From NCBI GenBank assembly GCA_913041535.1, contig CAJWJK010000003.1, forward strand, positions 26,953 through 90,952: a stretch of 64,000 nucleotides of DNA, written 5' to 3'. This document shows, in pieces, positions 53,571 through 63,878 of the stretch. Under the pieces are notes generated by a model. The model was given only the letters and a program-made list of their open reading frames with translations. It was not told where the DNA came from and made no database searches. The stretch's first letter is position 1, and each line of letters begins with the position of its first letter. Made by a program: the position numbers and the translations under genes. The stretch is from an uncultured Alphaproteobacteria bacterium. Lineage in GTDB: Bacteria; Pseudomonadota; Alphaproteobacteria; VGEJ01.

Positions 53571-55164
53571 TCGCGCTAAGCTCATCACCATCACCTGACT
53601 CCTTGCCCGAAGTTGCAGCAGGTGGTTCCTCATCAACTAGCTGGTCTCCAAACCAATGGGCGCGCGCCGCCATGATTATGGTGTTTGCTTGCTGTTCAGT
53701 TATTCCACTATCTGGGAGTAGATCCATGAGTTCATCGCTAGCGAGGTCTCCAAGGTCATCAAGTGATTTGATGCCCTGCTCGCCAATTCTAACGAGCATG
53801 TTGGGCGTCAGACCATCTATTTGTGCAACCTCATCAACCACTCCAAGCTTGATTCGTTGCATTTCGTGTTGCTCATTCAGTTTCTGTAAATATGCGTTAG
53901 CTCGATCATGTAATTCTCGAGCTACATCCTCATCGAAACCCTCAATTTCTAGAAGTTCCTCAACTGAGATGAAGGCCAGTACCTCAATCGTTGTAAAGCC
54001 TTCAATAACGAGAAGCTGTGCAACCACCTCATCAACGTCAAGGCAATCAATAAACAACTGGGTACGTTGCCGGAATTCTTCTTGTCGTCGCTCAGATTCC
54101 TCGGCTTCTGTAAGTATATCAATGTCCCATTCGGTTAGTTGCGACGCTAATCGGACGTTCTGGCCCCGGCGTCCAATGGCTAAACTCAGTTGTTCATCCG
54201 GAACCACAACCTCAATACGCTGTACGTCCTCGTCAAGCACGACCTTGGAAACTTCTGCCGGAGCGAGTGCGTTAACAATAAATGTTGCCGCGTCAGTAGA
54301 CCAATTGATGATATCAATTTTCTCACCCTGTAGCTCACTTACAACCGCTTGGACACGGCTTCCTCTCATGCCGACACATGCTCCGACGGGGTCTACGCTA
54401 GAATCATTTGAGAGAACAGCAATTTTGGCACGGCTACCAGGATCTCGAGCAACGGCTTTAATCTCTACAATGCCGTCATAAACTTCGGGCACTTCTTGGG
54501 AAAATAGCTTTGCCATAAAGTGTGGATGAGTGCGGGAAAGAAATATTTGAGGACCTCGGAGCTCGCGGCGAACGTCGTATATGTAAGCGCGGATGCGGTC
54601 ACCTTGACGAAAGGTTTCTCGTGGCAGCATTTCATCTCGTCGCACCACTGCTTCCGCTCTTCCCAAATCAACGGTGACATTGCCGTACTCGACGCGTTTG
54701 ACGAGGCCATTAACTATCTCGGCAACACGATCCTTATACTCCTCATACTGTCTTTCTCGTTCCGCCTCTCTAACTTTTTGCACGATCACTTGCTTTGCGG
54801 TTTGCGCGGCTATTCGTCCAAAATCAATTGGCGGTAGGGGCTCAGCTAGAATGTCTCCGGTACGAGCATCTGGGTTCCGTTCACGAGCCTCCGCTACAGA
54901 TATTTCAGTGGCATCATTCTCCACGTCTTCACATACTTCCATACATCGGAATACGCGAATATCACCAGTCTTTTGGTCAATTTCTGCTCGGATTTCATGC
55001 TCCATGCCATATTTTGATCGTGCCGCTTTCTGTATTGCCTCCTCCATCGCGCCTAACACAGTTTCGCGTTCTATGCCTTTTTCTCGAGCAACTGCATCTG
55101 CCACCTGCAACAATTCCAGCCGATTGTGACTGGTTGCAAACTCCACATCCCCATTAGTCATCAT
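53560..55164 (-). CDS. nusA: Transcription termination/antitermination protein NusA
   Basis: LLQVADAVAREKGIERETVLGAMEEAIQKAARSKYG; GACVGMRGSRVQAVVSELQGEKIDIINW; KH and helix-hairpin C-terminus. Confidence 0.98.
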   Translation of the reverse strand: MMTNGDVEFATSHNRLELLQVADAVAREKGIERETVLGAMEEAIQKAARSKYGMEHEIRAEIDQKTGDIRVFRCMEVCEDVENDATEISVAEARERNPDARTGDILAEPLPPIDFGRIAAQTAKQVIVQKVREAERERQYEEYKDRVAEIVNGLVKRVEYGNVTVDLGRAEAVVRRDEMLPRETFRQGDRIRAYIYDVRRELRGPQIFLSRTHPHFMAKLFSQEVPEVYDGIVEIKAVARDPGSRAKIAVLSNDSSVDPVGACVGMRGSRVQAVVSELQGEKIDIINWSTDAATFIVNALAPAEVSKVVLDEDVQRIEVVVPDEQLSLAIGRRGQNVRLASQLTEWDIDILTEAEESERRQEEFRQRTQLFIDCLDVDEVVAQLLVIEGFTTIEVLAFISVEELLEIEGFDEDVARELHDRANAYLQKLNEQHEMQRIKLGVVDEVAQIDGLTPNMLVRIGEQGIKSLDDLGDLASDELMDLLPDSGITEQQANTIIMAARAHWFGDQLVDEEPPAATSGKESGDGDELSANGK

Positions 55165-55738
55165 ATTTCCTTACCTGTGACGCGTCTTGTTTCAGAACGG
55201 CTACTTCTTCTTTTGTAGGGACTAGTTTAGCTTTTCTGATCTGTGTAAACGGAACAAGAAACACCCCGTCTTGAGCTAAAATTTTTACCGCGCCATTATC
55301 AACGCCATCGAGAATACCGCGATAGTGTCTCCTTCCGGAGATGGGAGGCTCAATTTCAAGGTGTGCGTAGCGACCCAAAAATCGCTCATAGTCAGTTATC
55401 GCAACCAATGGACGATCAGTGCCAGGGGAGCTAACTTCCAATACGTATGTGCTAGGAATCGGATCCTCTATGTCCAATAATGCTGATAACGCGCGGCTCA
55501 CCGCTGTACAGTCATTGATGCTAACGTTATGACAGTCCTGTCGCTCAACCATGACCTGAAGCCGAGGGTTCTTCTTGCCGTCTATGAGAGCTCGAACAAG
55601 ATTGAAGCCCATTCCATGAAGAGTTGGCGTTAGGATCTTTTCAATCTCACCTATGCGATAGTCTGTGCCCATAAGTTCCGAGTCCCTGCAGATGCTGGCA
55701 CCGATTGCTTTACGACAAAAAAATGGGCCAACGCCCAT
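55154..55738 (-). CDS. rimP: Ribosome maturation factor RimP
   Basis: GFNLVRALIDGKKNPRLQVMVER...SINDCTAVSRALSALLDIEDPIPSTYVLEVSSPGTDRPL. Confidence 0.94.
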   Translation of the reverse strand: MGVGPFFCRKAIGASICRDSELMGTDYRIGEIEKILTPTLHGMGFNLVRALIDGKKNPRLQVMVERQDCHNVSINDCTAVSRALSALLDIEDPIPSTYVLEVSSPGTDRPLVAITDYERFLGRYAHLEIEPPISGRRHYRGILDGVDNGAVKILAQDGVFLVPFTQIRKAKLVPTKEEVAVLKQDASQVRKYDD

Positions 55739-55823
55739 TCCTGATCAAGAAGCTCACTGGAGATAACATCAAAGCCCTATTCTAGGCGAGGCTTACCAAC
55801 GTTCATAGTACTTTTATTCTTTT

Positions 55824-56525
55824 TTAAATTCGAGAAAAAGATAGAAAGGTTGGTTGTCTCCCAGCGACAATCGCCTTCCTTTCGTATCTGGTTGGTGGCC
55901 AGTCGGGGGGGCGGCATAGCCAATCGTTGGCACATTCTGCTGTCCATTGAAAGTTCGGGTTGGCAAGGAGGTGGCTTAAAGACCAGCGACAGTACTCATC
56001 ATGATCGGTTGCTAGGCGCAACAATCCACCCGAGTGCATGATGCGAGCAAACTCAGAAACGCTATTAGTTGAGATTAAACGTCGCTTATGATGACGCCTT
56101 TTATGCCATGGGTCTGGAAACAGCACAAAAATGCGACTAATGCTGGCTGGCACGAGGGCTTCCATCATTTTTCTTCCATCATCAACAAGAACGCGGACGT
56201 TACAAAGTTTATCCGTTTCAATTTGTCTGAGAAGCCTCGATACACCGTTAAGAAATGGTTCGCATCCCAGAAAGCCCACTTTCGGGTTGCGTTGCGCTAA
56301 TGTTGAAAGATGCTCTCCAGCTCCGTATCCAATTTCCAGCCATATTTCTGTCGTATTAGAGGGGAACAGAGATCGAGGGTCTAAGCTGCGAGCCGCTACA
56401 TTTTCCAATGACACAGAAATTGTTGAAAGCATGGTTTTGAGCAATTCTTGTCGATGCGGTCTCTCTGGCCGGCCACGCCGACGCCCGTAATGGATATAGG
56501 ACAACGTTCTTGATTCTTGAGGCAT
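55824..56525 (-). CDS. trmB: tRNA (guanine-N7-)-methyltransferase TrmB
   Basis: YGRRRGRPERPHRQ, EIGYGAGEHL, GCEPFLNGVSRLL, FVLFPDPWHKRRHHKRRLI. Start set at MPQESRTL. Confidence 0.94.
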   Translation of the reverse strand: MPQESRTLSYIHYGRRRGRPERPHRQELLKTMLSTISVSLENVAARSLDPRSLFPSNTTEIWLEIGYGAGEHLSTLAQRNPKVGFLGCEPFLNGVSRLLRQIETDKLCNVRVLVDDGRKMMEALVPASISRIFVLFPDPWHKRRHHKRRLISTNSVSEFARIMHSGGLLRLATDHDEYCRWSLSHLLANPNFQWTAECANDWLCRPPDWPPTRYERKAIVAGRQPTFLSFSRI

Positions 56526-56535
56526 GGGAGAGATG

Positions 56536-57705
56536 TTATGCAAATGCAGACTTAAGGTCATCGACCAGGTCAAGTTTTTCCCATGAAAAGCCACCATCTA
56601 TTTCTGCAGCACGGCCAAAGTGACCATAGGCTGCAGTTCTTGCATAAATGGGTCGGCTTAATACCAAACGTTGTCGGATGCCACGCGGACTTAGATCAAG
56701 TATATCCCCAATGATGTTCTCGAGCCGACGTTCGTCGACAGTCCCTGTGCCGTGCAAGTCAACATAAATCGAAAGTGGTTTGGAGACACCAATTGCATAA
56801 GATAGCTGGATGGTGCAACGATCAGCTAAACGGGCTGCCACTACATTTTTTGCGGCGTAGCGGGCAGCATAGGCTGCTGACCGATCAACCTTGGTGGGGT
56901 CTTTACCCGAAAATGCTCCACCACCATGAGGAGACGCACCACCGTACGTGTCCACAATAATTTTTCGACCAGTTAGACCACAATCACCATCAGGCCCTCC
57001 GATTACAAAACGACCTGTTGGATTTACGTAGAATTCCTCCTCTGGACACATCCAGCCGTCCGGTAGGGTATTCATCACATACGGCCGAACGATCTCTCTG
57101 ATTTCAGCCTGCTCAAGGTTATGGCTGTGTTGTGTTGACACGACAATCGAAGTGGCTCCAATGGGTTTTCCATCTACGTACTTGAGTGTCACCTGGCTCT
57201 TAGAGTCCGGGCCTAAACCAGGCTCAGTTCCTGATCGTCGGGCTTCTGCCAACGAGCTCAGTATGGCATGGGCGTAGTATATCGGAGCTGGCATCAAAAC
57301 CTCGGTCTCGCGGCAGGCATAGCCAAACATAATGCCCTGGTCTCCCGCTCCTTCATCTTTATTACCACTTGCGTCGACACCTTGAGCAATATCTGTCGAT
57401 TGCGAGTGTACACGAATGTCAATCACGGCATTTTTCCAGTGAAAACCCTCCTGCTCGTAGCCGATGTCTCGGATACAGGAACGAGCGACGTCTTTGAGTT
57501 GATCACTTGTAATAGAGTCTGGGCCACGAACTTCGCCAGCTATACATACGTAGTTCGTCGTAGCTAAAGTCTCGGCTGCAACACGCGAGTTTTCATCGGC
57601 TTCGAGATATGTATCAACAATAGCGTCTGAAATTCGATCGCAAAGCTTATCAGGGTGTCCCTCGGATACAGATTCGCTGGTAAACAGATAATCAGATATT
57701 GGCAC
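56536..57705 (-). CDS. metK: S-adenosylmethionine synthase
   Basis: [59 protein letters not shown] start at 57705 with GGGAG upstream; the longer track start is unlikely. Confidence 0.97.
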   Translation of the reverse strand: MPISDYLFTSESVSEGHPDKLCDRISDAIVDTYLEADENSRVAAETLATTNYVCIAGEVRGPDSITSDQLKDVARSCIRDIGYEQEGFHWKNAVIDIRVHSQSTDIAQGVDASGNKDEGAGDQGIMFGYACRETEVLMPAPIYYAHAILSSLAEARRSGTEPGLGPDSKSQVTLKYVDGKPIGATSIVVSTQHSHNLEQAEIREIVRPYVMNTLPDGWMCPEEEFYVNPTGRFVIGGPDGDCGLTGRKIIVDTYGGASPHGGGAFSGKDPTKVDRSAAYAARYAAKNVVAARLADRCTIQLSYAIGVSKPLSIYVDLHGTGTVDERRLENIIGDILDLSPRGIRQRLVLSRPIYARTAAYGHFGRAAEIDGGFSWEKLDLVDDLKSAFA

Positions 57706-58026
57706 TTTCTCTCTCCCGTCTATCGTGGTCGCAACAAGGTAAACCACACCAATAAAAAGAGACATTACGGCACTTGGCAAGCACATTATCTATTCGCTAA
57801 GTCGGTTCGTGTGTTGTGTCCGATCGGCACAGCATCCGTAATGGACCCGCGAACTAACTCAAGTTAAATTCCGACGATCAGAAGATTAGTGTCTATATGC
57901 TCAATACATAACAGAATTTAAAGCGTCGTATAATGTCTCCTGTTCAATCATTTTTCAGAGAAGGGTGCAGATTTTCGTATGTCCGACAAAGACAACGGTA
58001 ACTCTATGAAAGTCTGGTGTGTTTTA

Positions 58027-59622
58027 TCATGGCGCAGAATGTTTTCTCCATTCTCCTGAACTTAATAACAGAATGATTGTTGTGACCATTATGAACAGAA
58101 GGGCCGTGCTATCACCCCAGCGTGCATAAAATGGCCGTCGGTCAAGTGGCCGCGGAAGTTTCCCGTCAATCACTCCGTATTCACCCAGGTCAAGCCGTTG
58201 TTGAACTCTGCCGTATGGGTCGACAATAGCGGAGATTCCAGTATTGGCAGCTCGGACCAGTGCTTTTCCCTGTTCTATGGCTCTTACACGGGCCATCGCA
58301 AAATGCTGGTGTGGTCCGCTGCTATCCCCGAACCATGCATCGTTTGTGATGTTCAACAACCACTGGGACGTTTCTTCCGAATCGTGAGTGTGGTGTGGAA
58401 ATATTGCCTCGTAACAAATTATGGCAGTAAAAGTGGGCAATCCTCTAACGGTCACAAATGGAGAGCCCTGGCCTGCCGTAAAGTCTACAGCGCCAGTGGT
58501 TACCTTGGTAAGGCCAAGTAGAGTAAGCAGGGAACGAAAGGGTAAATACTCACCGAAAGGCACAAGGCGCTTTTTGTGGTAAGAGGCTAGAAGTCGACCA
58601 TTATGTCCGATTGCTTGAAGACTATTCCACACGGTTGGAGGACCGGCGGTGTTCGCTACCGTATGGATAACTCCAGTGATTACGGCACCGTCAAGTCCAG
58701 CTAAGCTGCCAATTTGAGTGTTAATTTTTTTGTTTTTGAGAGCAAACGGAAGGGCAGTCTCCGGCCAGATGATATGGGTTGCAGTACTGTTGCCTGGGTT
58801 TGAGCTTAGCGTTAAATAGCGTTCGAATTGTAGTTGGCGAAGTTCATCGCGCCATTTGTGGTGTTGTTTGATATTTCCCTGCACTATGCGAAGTTGTACG
58901 TTGTTGAATTCTGTTACTGATTGTTCTGAAATTCTTAGGTTACCGCCCGACCAGATAGCGACTAAACTGATTAAGATTAGTGCCCCAGGTATTAGTCGAC
59001 GCCAACCAAATTCTACTCTGGTTAGTATTGCAGGAGTTGCTGCTACCAGCACTGTGACAAATCCTAGTCCGTGGATGCCAACAAGCGACGTGAACTGCAG
59101 CATCTCGTCTGAGGCGGTCCATGCATAGCCGATCAGATTCCAAGGAAAACCTGACAACATATGTCCGCGCAACCATTCAACTCCAGTCCAGGCAATAGCC
59201 AATGTTAGTGGTCGTGCAACGCAACCTACGGGAACGCATACAGTAAGCAGTGTTGCTAAAGATGAAAACATCGCTAGCAAGGCCGGTAACCCTAGAATGG
59301 CAAACGGCACTATCCAAGCAAATTGAACTGGATCAATGAGCAAGGCATTGGCTATCCAATAAAGTCCTACGACAAACTGCCCGTATCCGAAACACCAACC
59401 TATCACCGCCGCGTGATATTTTCTGCCGCAACCGTTAAGAAGAAAAATTAATCCAGTGTATGAGATGATTAATACGGGTATTGCATTGTACGGAGGTAAA
59501 GCGAATGTAGAGCTCATGCCAATCGCTAGTGCTATAACTGATTTTTGCCATAAACTAAGTACGTGTAGCCTTGCTTCGATTTGACTCATCCGTCTGATAT
59601 TCATGTAGGGAGAAGTTAGCAC
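58027..59622 (-). CDS. lnt: Apolipoprotein N-acyltransferase
   Basis: IVQGNIKQHHKW, IWPETALPF, KKRLVPFGEYLPFR, TAIICYEAIFP, TNDAWFGDSSGPHQHFAMARVRAIEQGKALVRAANTGISA. Confidence 0.96.
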   Translation of the reverse strand: MLTSPYMNIRRMSQIEARLHVLSLWQKSVIALAIGMSSTFALPPYNAIPVLIISYTGLIFLLNGCGRKYHAAVIGWCFGYGQFVVGLYWIANALLIDPVQFAWIVPFAILGLPALLAMFSSLATLLTVCVPVGCVARPLTLAIAWTGVEWLRGHMLSGFPWNLIGYAWTASDEMLQFTSLVGIHGLGFVTVLVAATPAILTRVEFGWRRLIPGALILISLVAIWSGGNLRISEQSVTEFNNVQLRIVQGNIKQHHKWRDELRQLQFERYLTLSSNPGNSTATHIIWPETALPFALKNKKINTQIGSLAGLDGAVITGVIHTVANTAGPPTVWNSLQAIGHNGRLLASYHKKRLVPFGEYLPFRSLLTLLGLTKVTTGAVDFTAGQGSPFVTVRGLPTFTAIICYEAIFPHHTHDSEETSQWLLNITNDAWFGDSSGPHQHFAMARVRAIEQGKALVRAANTGISAIVDPYGRVQQRLDLGEYGVIDGKLPRPLDRRPFYARWGDSTALLFIMVTTIILLLSSGEWRKHSAP

Positions 59623-59681
59623 CTGGCATCAATTCGATTTAGCAAGAGCAAACGCCAGTCTCAAATGCGGAACATACAACA

Positions 59682-60206
59682 TCACAGAGCTTGCTGTGCT
59701 GTTGTGGAAGAGTCGCTTGCATTGGCATAGGGATCGCCAATTCCAATTTTCGACAGTACCTTGCGTTCCGTCGTCTCCATGAGGTCTGCCTCTGATGAGG
59801 TGGCATGATCATATCCAAGGAGGTGGAGAAGCCCATGTATCACAAGGTGGCACAGATGGGCACTGGCAGTTTTTCGTTGTTCAATCGCTTCGGAAAGAAC
59901 GCTTTCTATGCTAAGCACGATATCGCCCAAAACAATTGGAAAATCTTTACCTTTCTCTTGATTTTCTTGGTTGATAGGAAACGCAAGAACATTAGTTGGT
60001 CGGTTAAGTTTGCGATACTTTTTGTTCAATCCCTGCAAGAAATGGTCATTCGCGACTACAACACTAATCTCCACACTTGCATCTTGAAGGTGACCGGTCT
60101 CCGCCATTGCTGCTTTTATAGCTTGCCTGATTGTCGGTGAGGCGTTTGGGATAGTAGTTGAATCTGCATCAATGTAGGAAATTTCAATATGTATATGTGA
60201 CACCAT
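59682..60206 (-). CDS. ybeY: Endoribonuclease YbeY
   Basis: LNKKYRKLNRPTNVLAFP, LGDIVLS, HLVIHGLLHLLGYDH. Confidence 0.96.
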   Translation of the reverse strand: MVSHIHIEISYIDADSTTIPNASPTIRQAIKAAMAETGHLQDASVEISVVVANDHFLQGLNKKYRKLNRPTNVLAFPINQENQEKGKDFPIVLGDIVLSIESVLSEAIEQRKTASAHLCHLVIHGLLHLLGYDHATSSEADLMETTERKVLSKIGIGDPYANASDSSTTAQQAL

Positions 60207-60223
60207 CCAAATTCACCTAGTGG

Positions 60224-61210
60224 TCAACCATTTCTTGCGCCCTTCTGTTTTGTGTCTTTGCCATTGTAGGCGCGTATGATTTTCGTCACTAGGGTGTGAC
60301 GGAACACATCGTTTTCATTTAGGCGCACAACACCAATTCCTTGAGTTCCTTCAAGAATGTGTACAGCCTCTGCTAGGCCAGAAGGCGTTCCCTCGGGCAG
60401 GTCTATTTGAGAGAGATCCCCCGTTACAATCATACGTGAGCCCTCACCTAGGCGCGTCAATAGCATTTTCATCTGTACAGGCGATGTGTTCTGCGCTTCG
60501 TCCACGATTACAAATGAGTTAGCTAAAGTGCGTCCGCGCATAAAGGCCACCGGTGCGATTTCAATCTCTCCGTTATTTAAACGTTTAGATACTTGGTCGG
60601 CCGGCATCATTAAATAGAGTGCGTCGTATAGTGGGCGAAGATAGGGATCCACTTTGTCTCGTATATCACCGGGAAGAAAGCCGAGACGTTCTCCAGCTTC
60701 TACTGCTGGGCGTGATAGCACAATGCGGTCAACATGCCCCCCCATTAACATTGAGACTGCCACGCCCACCGCTAAAAAAGTCTTACCTGTGCCGGCCGGG
60801 CCGAGGGCAAAAAGAAGTTCATCCTTTTGCATCTCAAGCACGTACTGCTTTTGGTTGGCTGAGCGAGGAGTAATTGTACCTCTGCGGGTACGGATAACCA
60901 CCTGGTCAGAAAGAGAGGCGCAAGAATCTCCACCTTCAGCCATTCTTATAGCAGCATCGACATCTGCGTCAGTCACTGAAAATCCTTTGAGTAAACGAGA
61001 ATAAAGCCCATTCAACACGGTTTGTGTTGTCCGTTGTGACCAAACTTGACCGATTATAGCTATACGGTTTCCACGTGAAGAGATGGAGACATCAAGGCGG
61101 TGTTCAATTGTTGCAATATGTCGGTCATGCTCACCGAAAAGTGCATTTAGTAGTCGGTTGTCATCAAAGTCAATGACCAGAGGGGGGGGTGTCTTGGGGC
61201 TGCTTTCCAC
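60224..61210 (-). CDS. phoH: PhoH-like ATPase (YbeZ)
   Basis: FALGPAGTGKTFLAVGVAV, LSRPAVEAGERLGFLPGD, FVIVDEAQNTSPVQMKMLLTRLGEGSRMIVTGD. Confidence 0.95.
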   Translation of the reverse strand: MESSPKTPPPLVIDFDDNRLLNALFGEHDRHIATIEHRLDVSISSRGNRIAIIGQVWSQRTTQTVLNGLYSRLLKGFSVTDADVDAAIRMAEGGDSCASLSDQVVIRTRRGTITPRSANQKQYVLEMQKDELLFALGPAGTGKTFLAVGVAVSMLMGGHVDRIVLSRPAVEAGERLGFLPGDIRDKVDPYLRPLYDALYLMMPADQVSKRLNNGEIEIAPVAFMRGRTLANSFVIVDEAQNTSPVQMKMLLTRLGEGSRMIVTGDLSQIDLPEGTPSGLAEAVHILEGTQGIGVVRLNENDVFRHTLVTKIIRAYNGKDTKQKGARNG

Positions 61211-61249
61211 TTCTGCTATCGGGTCTGCACTGGGGCTGGTTGTCCTCTA

Positions 61250-62611
61250 TCAGTTGGTCACTTTAGGTTGCTGGAACTTATCAGTAAACAGATGACCGGA
61301 AAGACTGTTCTTGTCCACACCATCGATATTTACTTGTACAAGTTTCCCAAGAAGGGAATCAGAAGCATTGACGTGCACCATTTGCATGTGGGGGCTCCGT
61401 CCAACGAGTTGGCCATTGTGACGTCCGTGCCGTTCAAGCAATACAGAAACTGTTTTTCCAATAAATTTTTTATTAAATGAGATTTGCTGTTGGCGTAGAA
61501 GGTTTTGTAATTCAGCCAATCGAGCCTTCTTCTCATCCTCGGAAACTTGCTTCCTCATTATTGCGGCTGGAGTGCCGGGTCGTGCGCTATATTTAAATGA
61601 GTATGCCTGTGCATATTCCACCTCACGTACGAGAGTTAGCGTGTCTAAAAAATCTGCTTCGCTTTCGCCTGGAAAGCCAACAATGAAGTCACTGGATATG
61701 GCGATATCCGGTCGTGCAGTTCTAAGCTGATCGATAGCATGACGATAGTCATCAGCGGTATGGCGTCTATTCATGTCAGTTAGCACGGAGTTGGACCCAG
61801 ATTGGACGGGAAGATGAACATAAGGCATGACCTCGGGTAGTTGCCGATGCGCATCCAGCAATTCTTTATGCATATCCCGAGGGTGGGAGGTGGTATACCG
61901 TATACGTTCTAGATTGGGGAGTTCTGCCAGTTGGAATAGTAGCTCACCAAGGCTAATTTTGGATCCGTATTCATCGATGCTTAGATACGCATTAACGTTT
62001 TGTCCGAGAAGCGTAACCTCGCGCGCGCCTCGTGCTATCAATTGTGAAGCTTCTCTCAAGATGTTTCTGCTAGGTCGTGAGAACTCCTCTCCGCGTGTAT
62101 AGGGGACAACGCAAAAGGTGCAAAATTTGTTACAGCCTTCTTGAATGGTTAGGTATTCGCTAGTGCTGGCGGAAGTATTTATTTGGAGCGGGAGGTCAAA
62201 TTTCTGTTCAGCAGAGAATTCGGCGTGGAAAACTGCTTCTTTTCGTTGGGAAGATGCTAGCATCTCTGGAAGACGGTGATAAGTTTGGGGACCAAACACG
62301 ATGTCTACCCAAGGCGCCCTGGCCCAGATCTCTTCTCCCTCTGCTTGGGCGACGCAGCCGCCAACTGCGATGAGCATAGGGTTTAAGTTCTTGTCGCGTG
62401 CTGTTTTAATTTTTCGTAGTCGGCCTAACTCTGAGTAAACTTTTTCAGCTGCTTTCTCGCGAATATGACAGGTATTAAGGATCACTAGATCAGCATCGTC
62501 AGGTGAACCGACTGACCGGTAGCCATGTGGTGCAAGCACGTCTGCCATTCGAGCAGAATCATAGACATTCATCTGGCAGCCATACGTTTGAATGAACAGC
62601 GTCTTAGGCAC
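61250..62611 (-). CDS. miaB: tRNA-2-methylthio-N6-dimethylallyladenosine synthase MiaB
   Basis: FIQTYGCQMNVYDSARM, LNTCHIREKA, GCNKFCTFCVVPYTRGEEFSRP radical-SAM motif, TRAM domain. Confidence 0.97.
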   Translation of the reverse strand: MPKTLFIQTYGCQMNVYDSARMADVLAPHGYRSVGSPDDADLVILNTCHIREKAAEKVYSELGRLRKIKTARDKNLNPMLIAVGGCVAQAEGEEIWARAPWVDIVFGPQTYHRLPEMLASSQRKEAVFHAEFSAEQKFDLPLQINTSASTSEYLTIQEGCNKFCTFCVVPYTRGEEFSRPSRNILREASQLIARGAREVTLLGQNVNAYLSIDEYGSKISLGELLFQLAELPNLERIRYTTSHPRDMHKELLDAHRQLPEVMPYVHLPVQSGSNSVLTDMNRRHTADDYRHAIDQLRTARPDIAISSDFIVGFPGESEADFLDTLTLVREVEYAQAYSFKYSARPGTPAAIMRKQVSEDEKKARLAELQNLLRQQQISFNKKFIGKTVSVLLERHGRHNGQLVGRSPHMQMVHVNASDSLLGKLVQVNIDGVDKNSLSGHLFTDKFQQPKVTN

Positions 62612-62716
62612 AGGTTTTATTTCTCTGCATGATCATCATCCTCGAGGATTAGTCCGAAAGAAAGCTGTAGTGTGTCGAAATTAGCACTGCTGTTAGTACT
62701 GTCAAGCAGGCGGCGC

Positions 62717-63544
62717 TCACGCTGATGCCTGGCGGTCAACCAGTTGATGTTGTTTGTGAGAAAAGGAATGCTTGCGTCCTGTCAAGGCTTCTGCCAAGCC
62801 TTTCTTCACCAGACCCTCGCAGTGTTTGGCTAGTGTTTTTCTTGTATCAGCTGACCCGATTGTAACGATTGGGTGAAATTGGACTACTACAGTAACGGGA
62901 CCTAAGCCGACCGCTTTCCAGAGGTGTATGCCCAATTGCATATCCCCGTACCAAGCAAAAAATGGCCTCATATGTCTGCCAAGAGGTAGATTGCCAAGTT
63001 TAGTGTATGCAACGGAAACAGGTTGCACAGTTAGGGGTGCGCCATTGATAGGTCTCTCGGCCACTCCAAGGAAAGAGCTCTTAAAAGGAAGAACCTGATG
63101 GCCGTTACTGCTAGTTCCCTCAGGGAACAATATCAAATTATCGCCCAGTTCAAGCCTGGCGATCATTTCATTACGATGTCTTATTGAATGATGTGCTTTA
63201 CGGACGATAAAAACCGATCTTTGAAGTTTAGCTAAGAGTCCTATACCTGGCCAACTAGCGACTTCTTGTTTAGCGACAAATGAGCCAGGAATGACCGAAC
63301 TTAACACTATAATGTCTAGCCAAGAACTATGATTGACGGTAAATAGCGTTGCACTTTTATCATGCCTTTTTCCGATAGTCTCAATGCGCAATCCTAGAAT
63401 TCGGCACACACCACGATGGTAGAATCCAGGAAGGGTTCGCGCGAGCGGGAGCTGGAACAGGAGTGCCCCGATTTGTACTGGTAATAACAGAAGTGTCCAA
63501 CCTACAACTGTAAGCAAGCAAACAAGTGCGCGAAGTGATTTCAT
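62717..63544 (-). CDS. 1-acyl-sn-glycerol-3-phosphate acyltransferase (PlsC-like)
   Basis: TVNHSSWLDIIVL (HX4D), LFPEGTSSNG. Start set at MKSLRALV (63544). Confidence 0.9.
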   Translation of the reverse strand: MKSLRALVCLLTVVGWTLLLLPVQIGALLFQLPLARTLPGFYHRGVCRILGLRIETIGKRHDKSATLFTVNHSSWLDIIVLSSVIPGSFVAKQEVASWPGIGLLAKLQRSVFIVRKAHHSIRHRNEMIARLELGDNLILFPEGTSSNGHQVLPFKSSFLGVAERPINGAPLTVQPVSVAYTKLGNLPLGRHMRPFFAWYGDMQLGIHLWKAVGLGPVTVVVQFHPIVTIGSADTRKTLAKHCEGLVKKGLAEALTGRKHSFSHKQHQLVDRQASA

Positions 63545-63545
63545 T

Positions 63546-63878
63546 TTAACGACGGTGTCTCCGCTTAGTTTCAAGGCCAATCTGCTTTGCACGTTCACTA
63601 CGATGTATAGCATAGTTTGGCACTACCATCGGATAGTCGGGCGTTAGATCCCGGCGCTCTTTGGATTCTTTTGGCATCATGTTGTAACGACTCTTTAGAT
63701 GTCGTTTAAGAATTTTTATTTTCTTGCCATCTTCCAGGCATATTAAGAAGTTAGGCGTTATAGATCTCCTTATTGGTACGGCTGCCTCTACTTGATTTGG
63801 TTGAAGTGTTGCATTGGAGCTGCTTGCAGTTGCAAGTGTAGTATACACGCTCTCTACCAACAGTGGGAGCTCCGACAC
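63546..63878 (-). pseudogene. MucR/Ros-family transcriptional regulator, probably N-terminally truncated or frameshifted
   Basis: VSELPLLVESVYTTLA...AAVPIRRSITPNFLICLEDGKKIKILKRHLKSRYN...DYPMVVPNYAIHRSERAKQIGL matches MucR. The upstream in-frame region hits TAG; an ATG at 63945 in another frame gives MNSDRPSLIIGD then stop. Confidence 0.6.

Noticed and set aside
53564-54481. 305-aa plus-strand ORF, long for a spurious frame
   Set aside because: Fully antisense to nusA, Ser/Thr/Arg-rich composition typical of a shadow frame, no recognisable domain.
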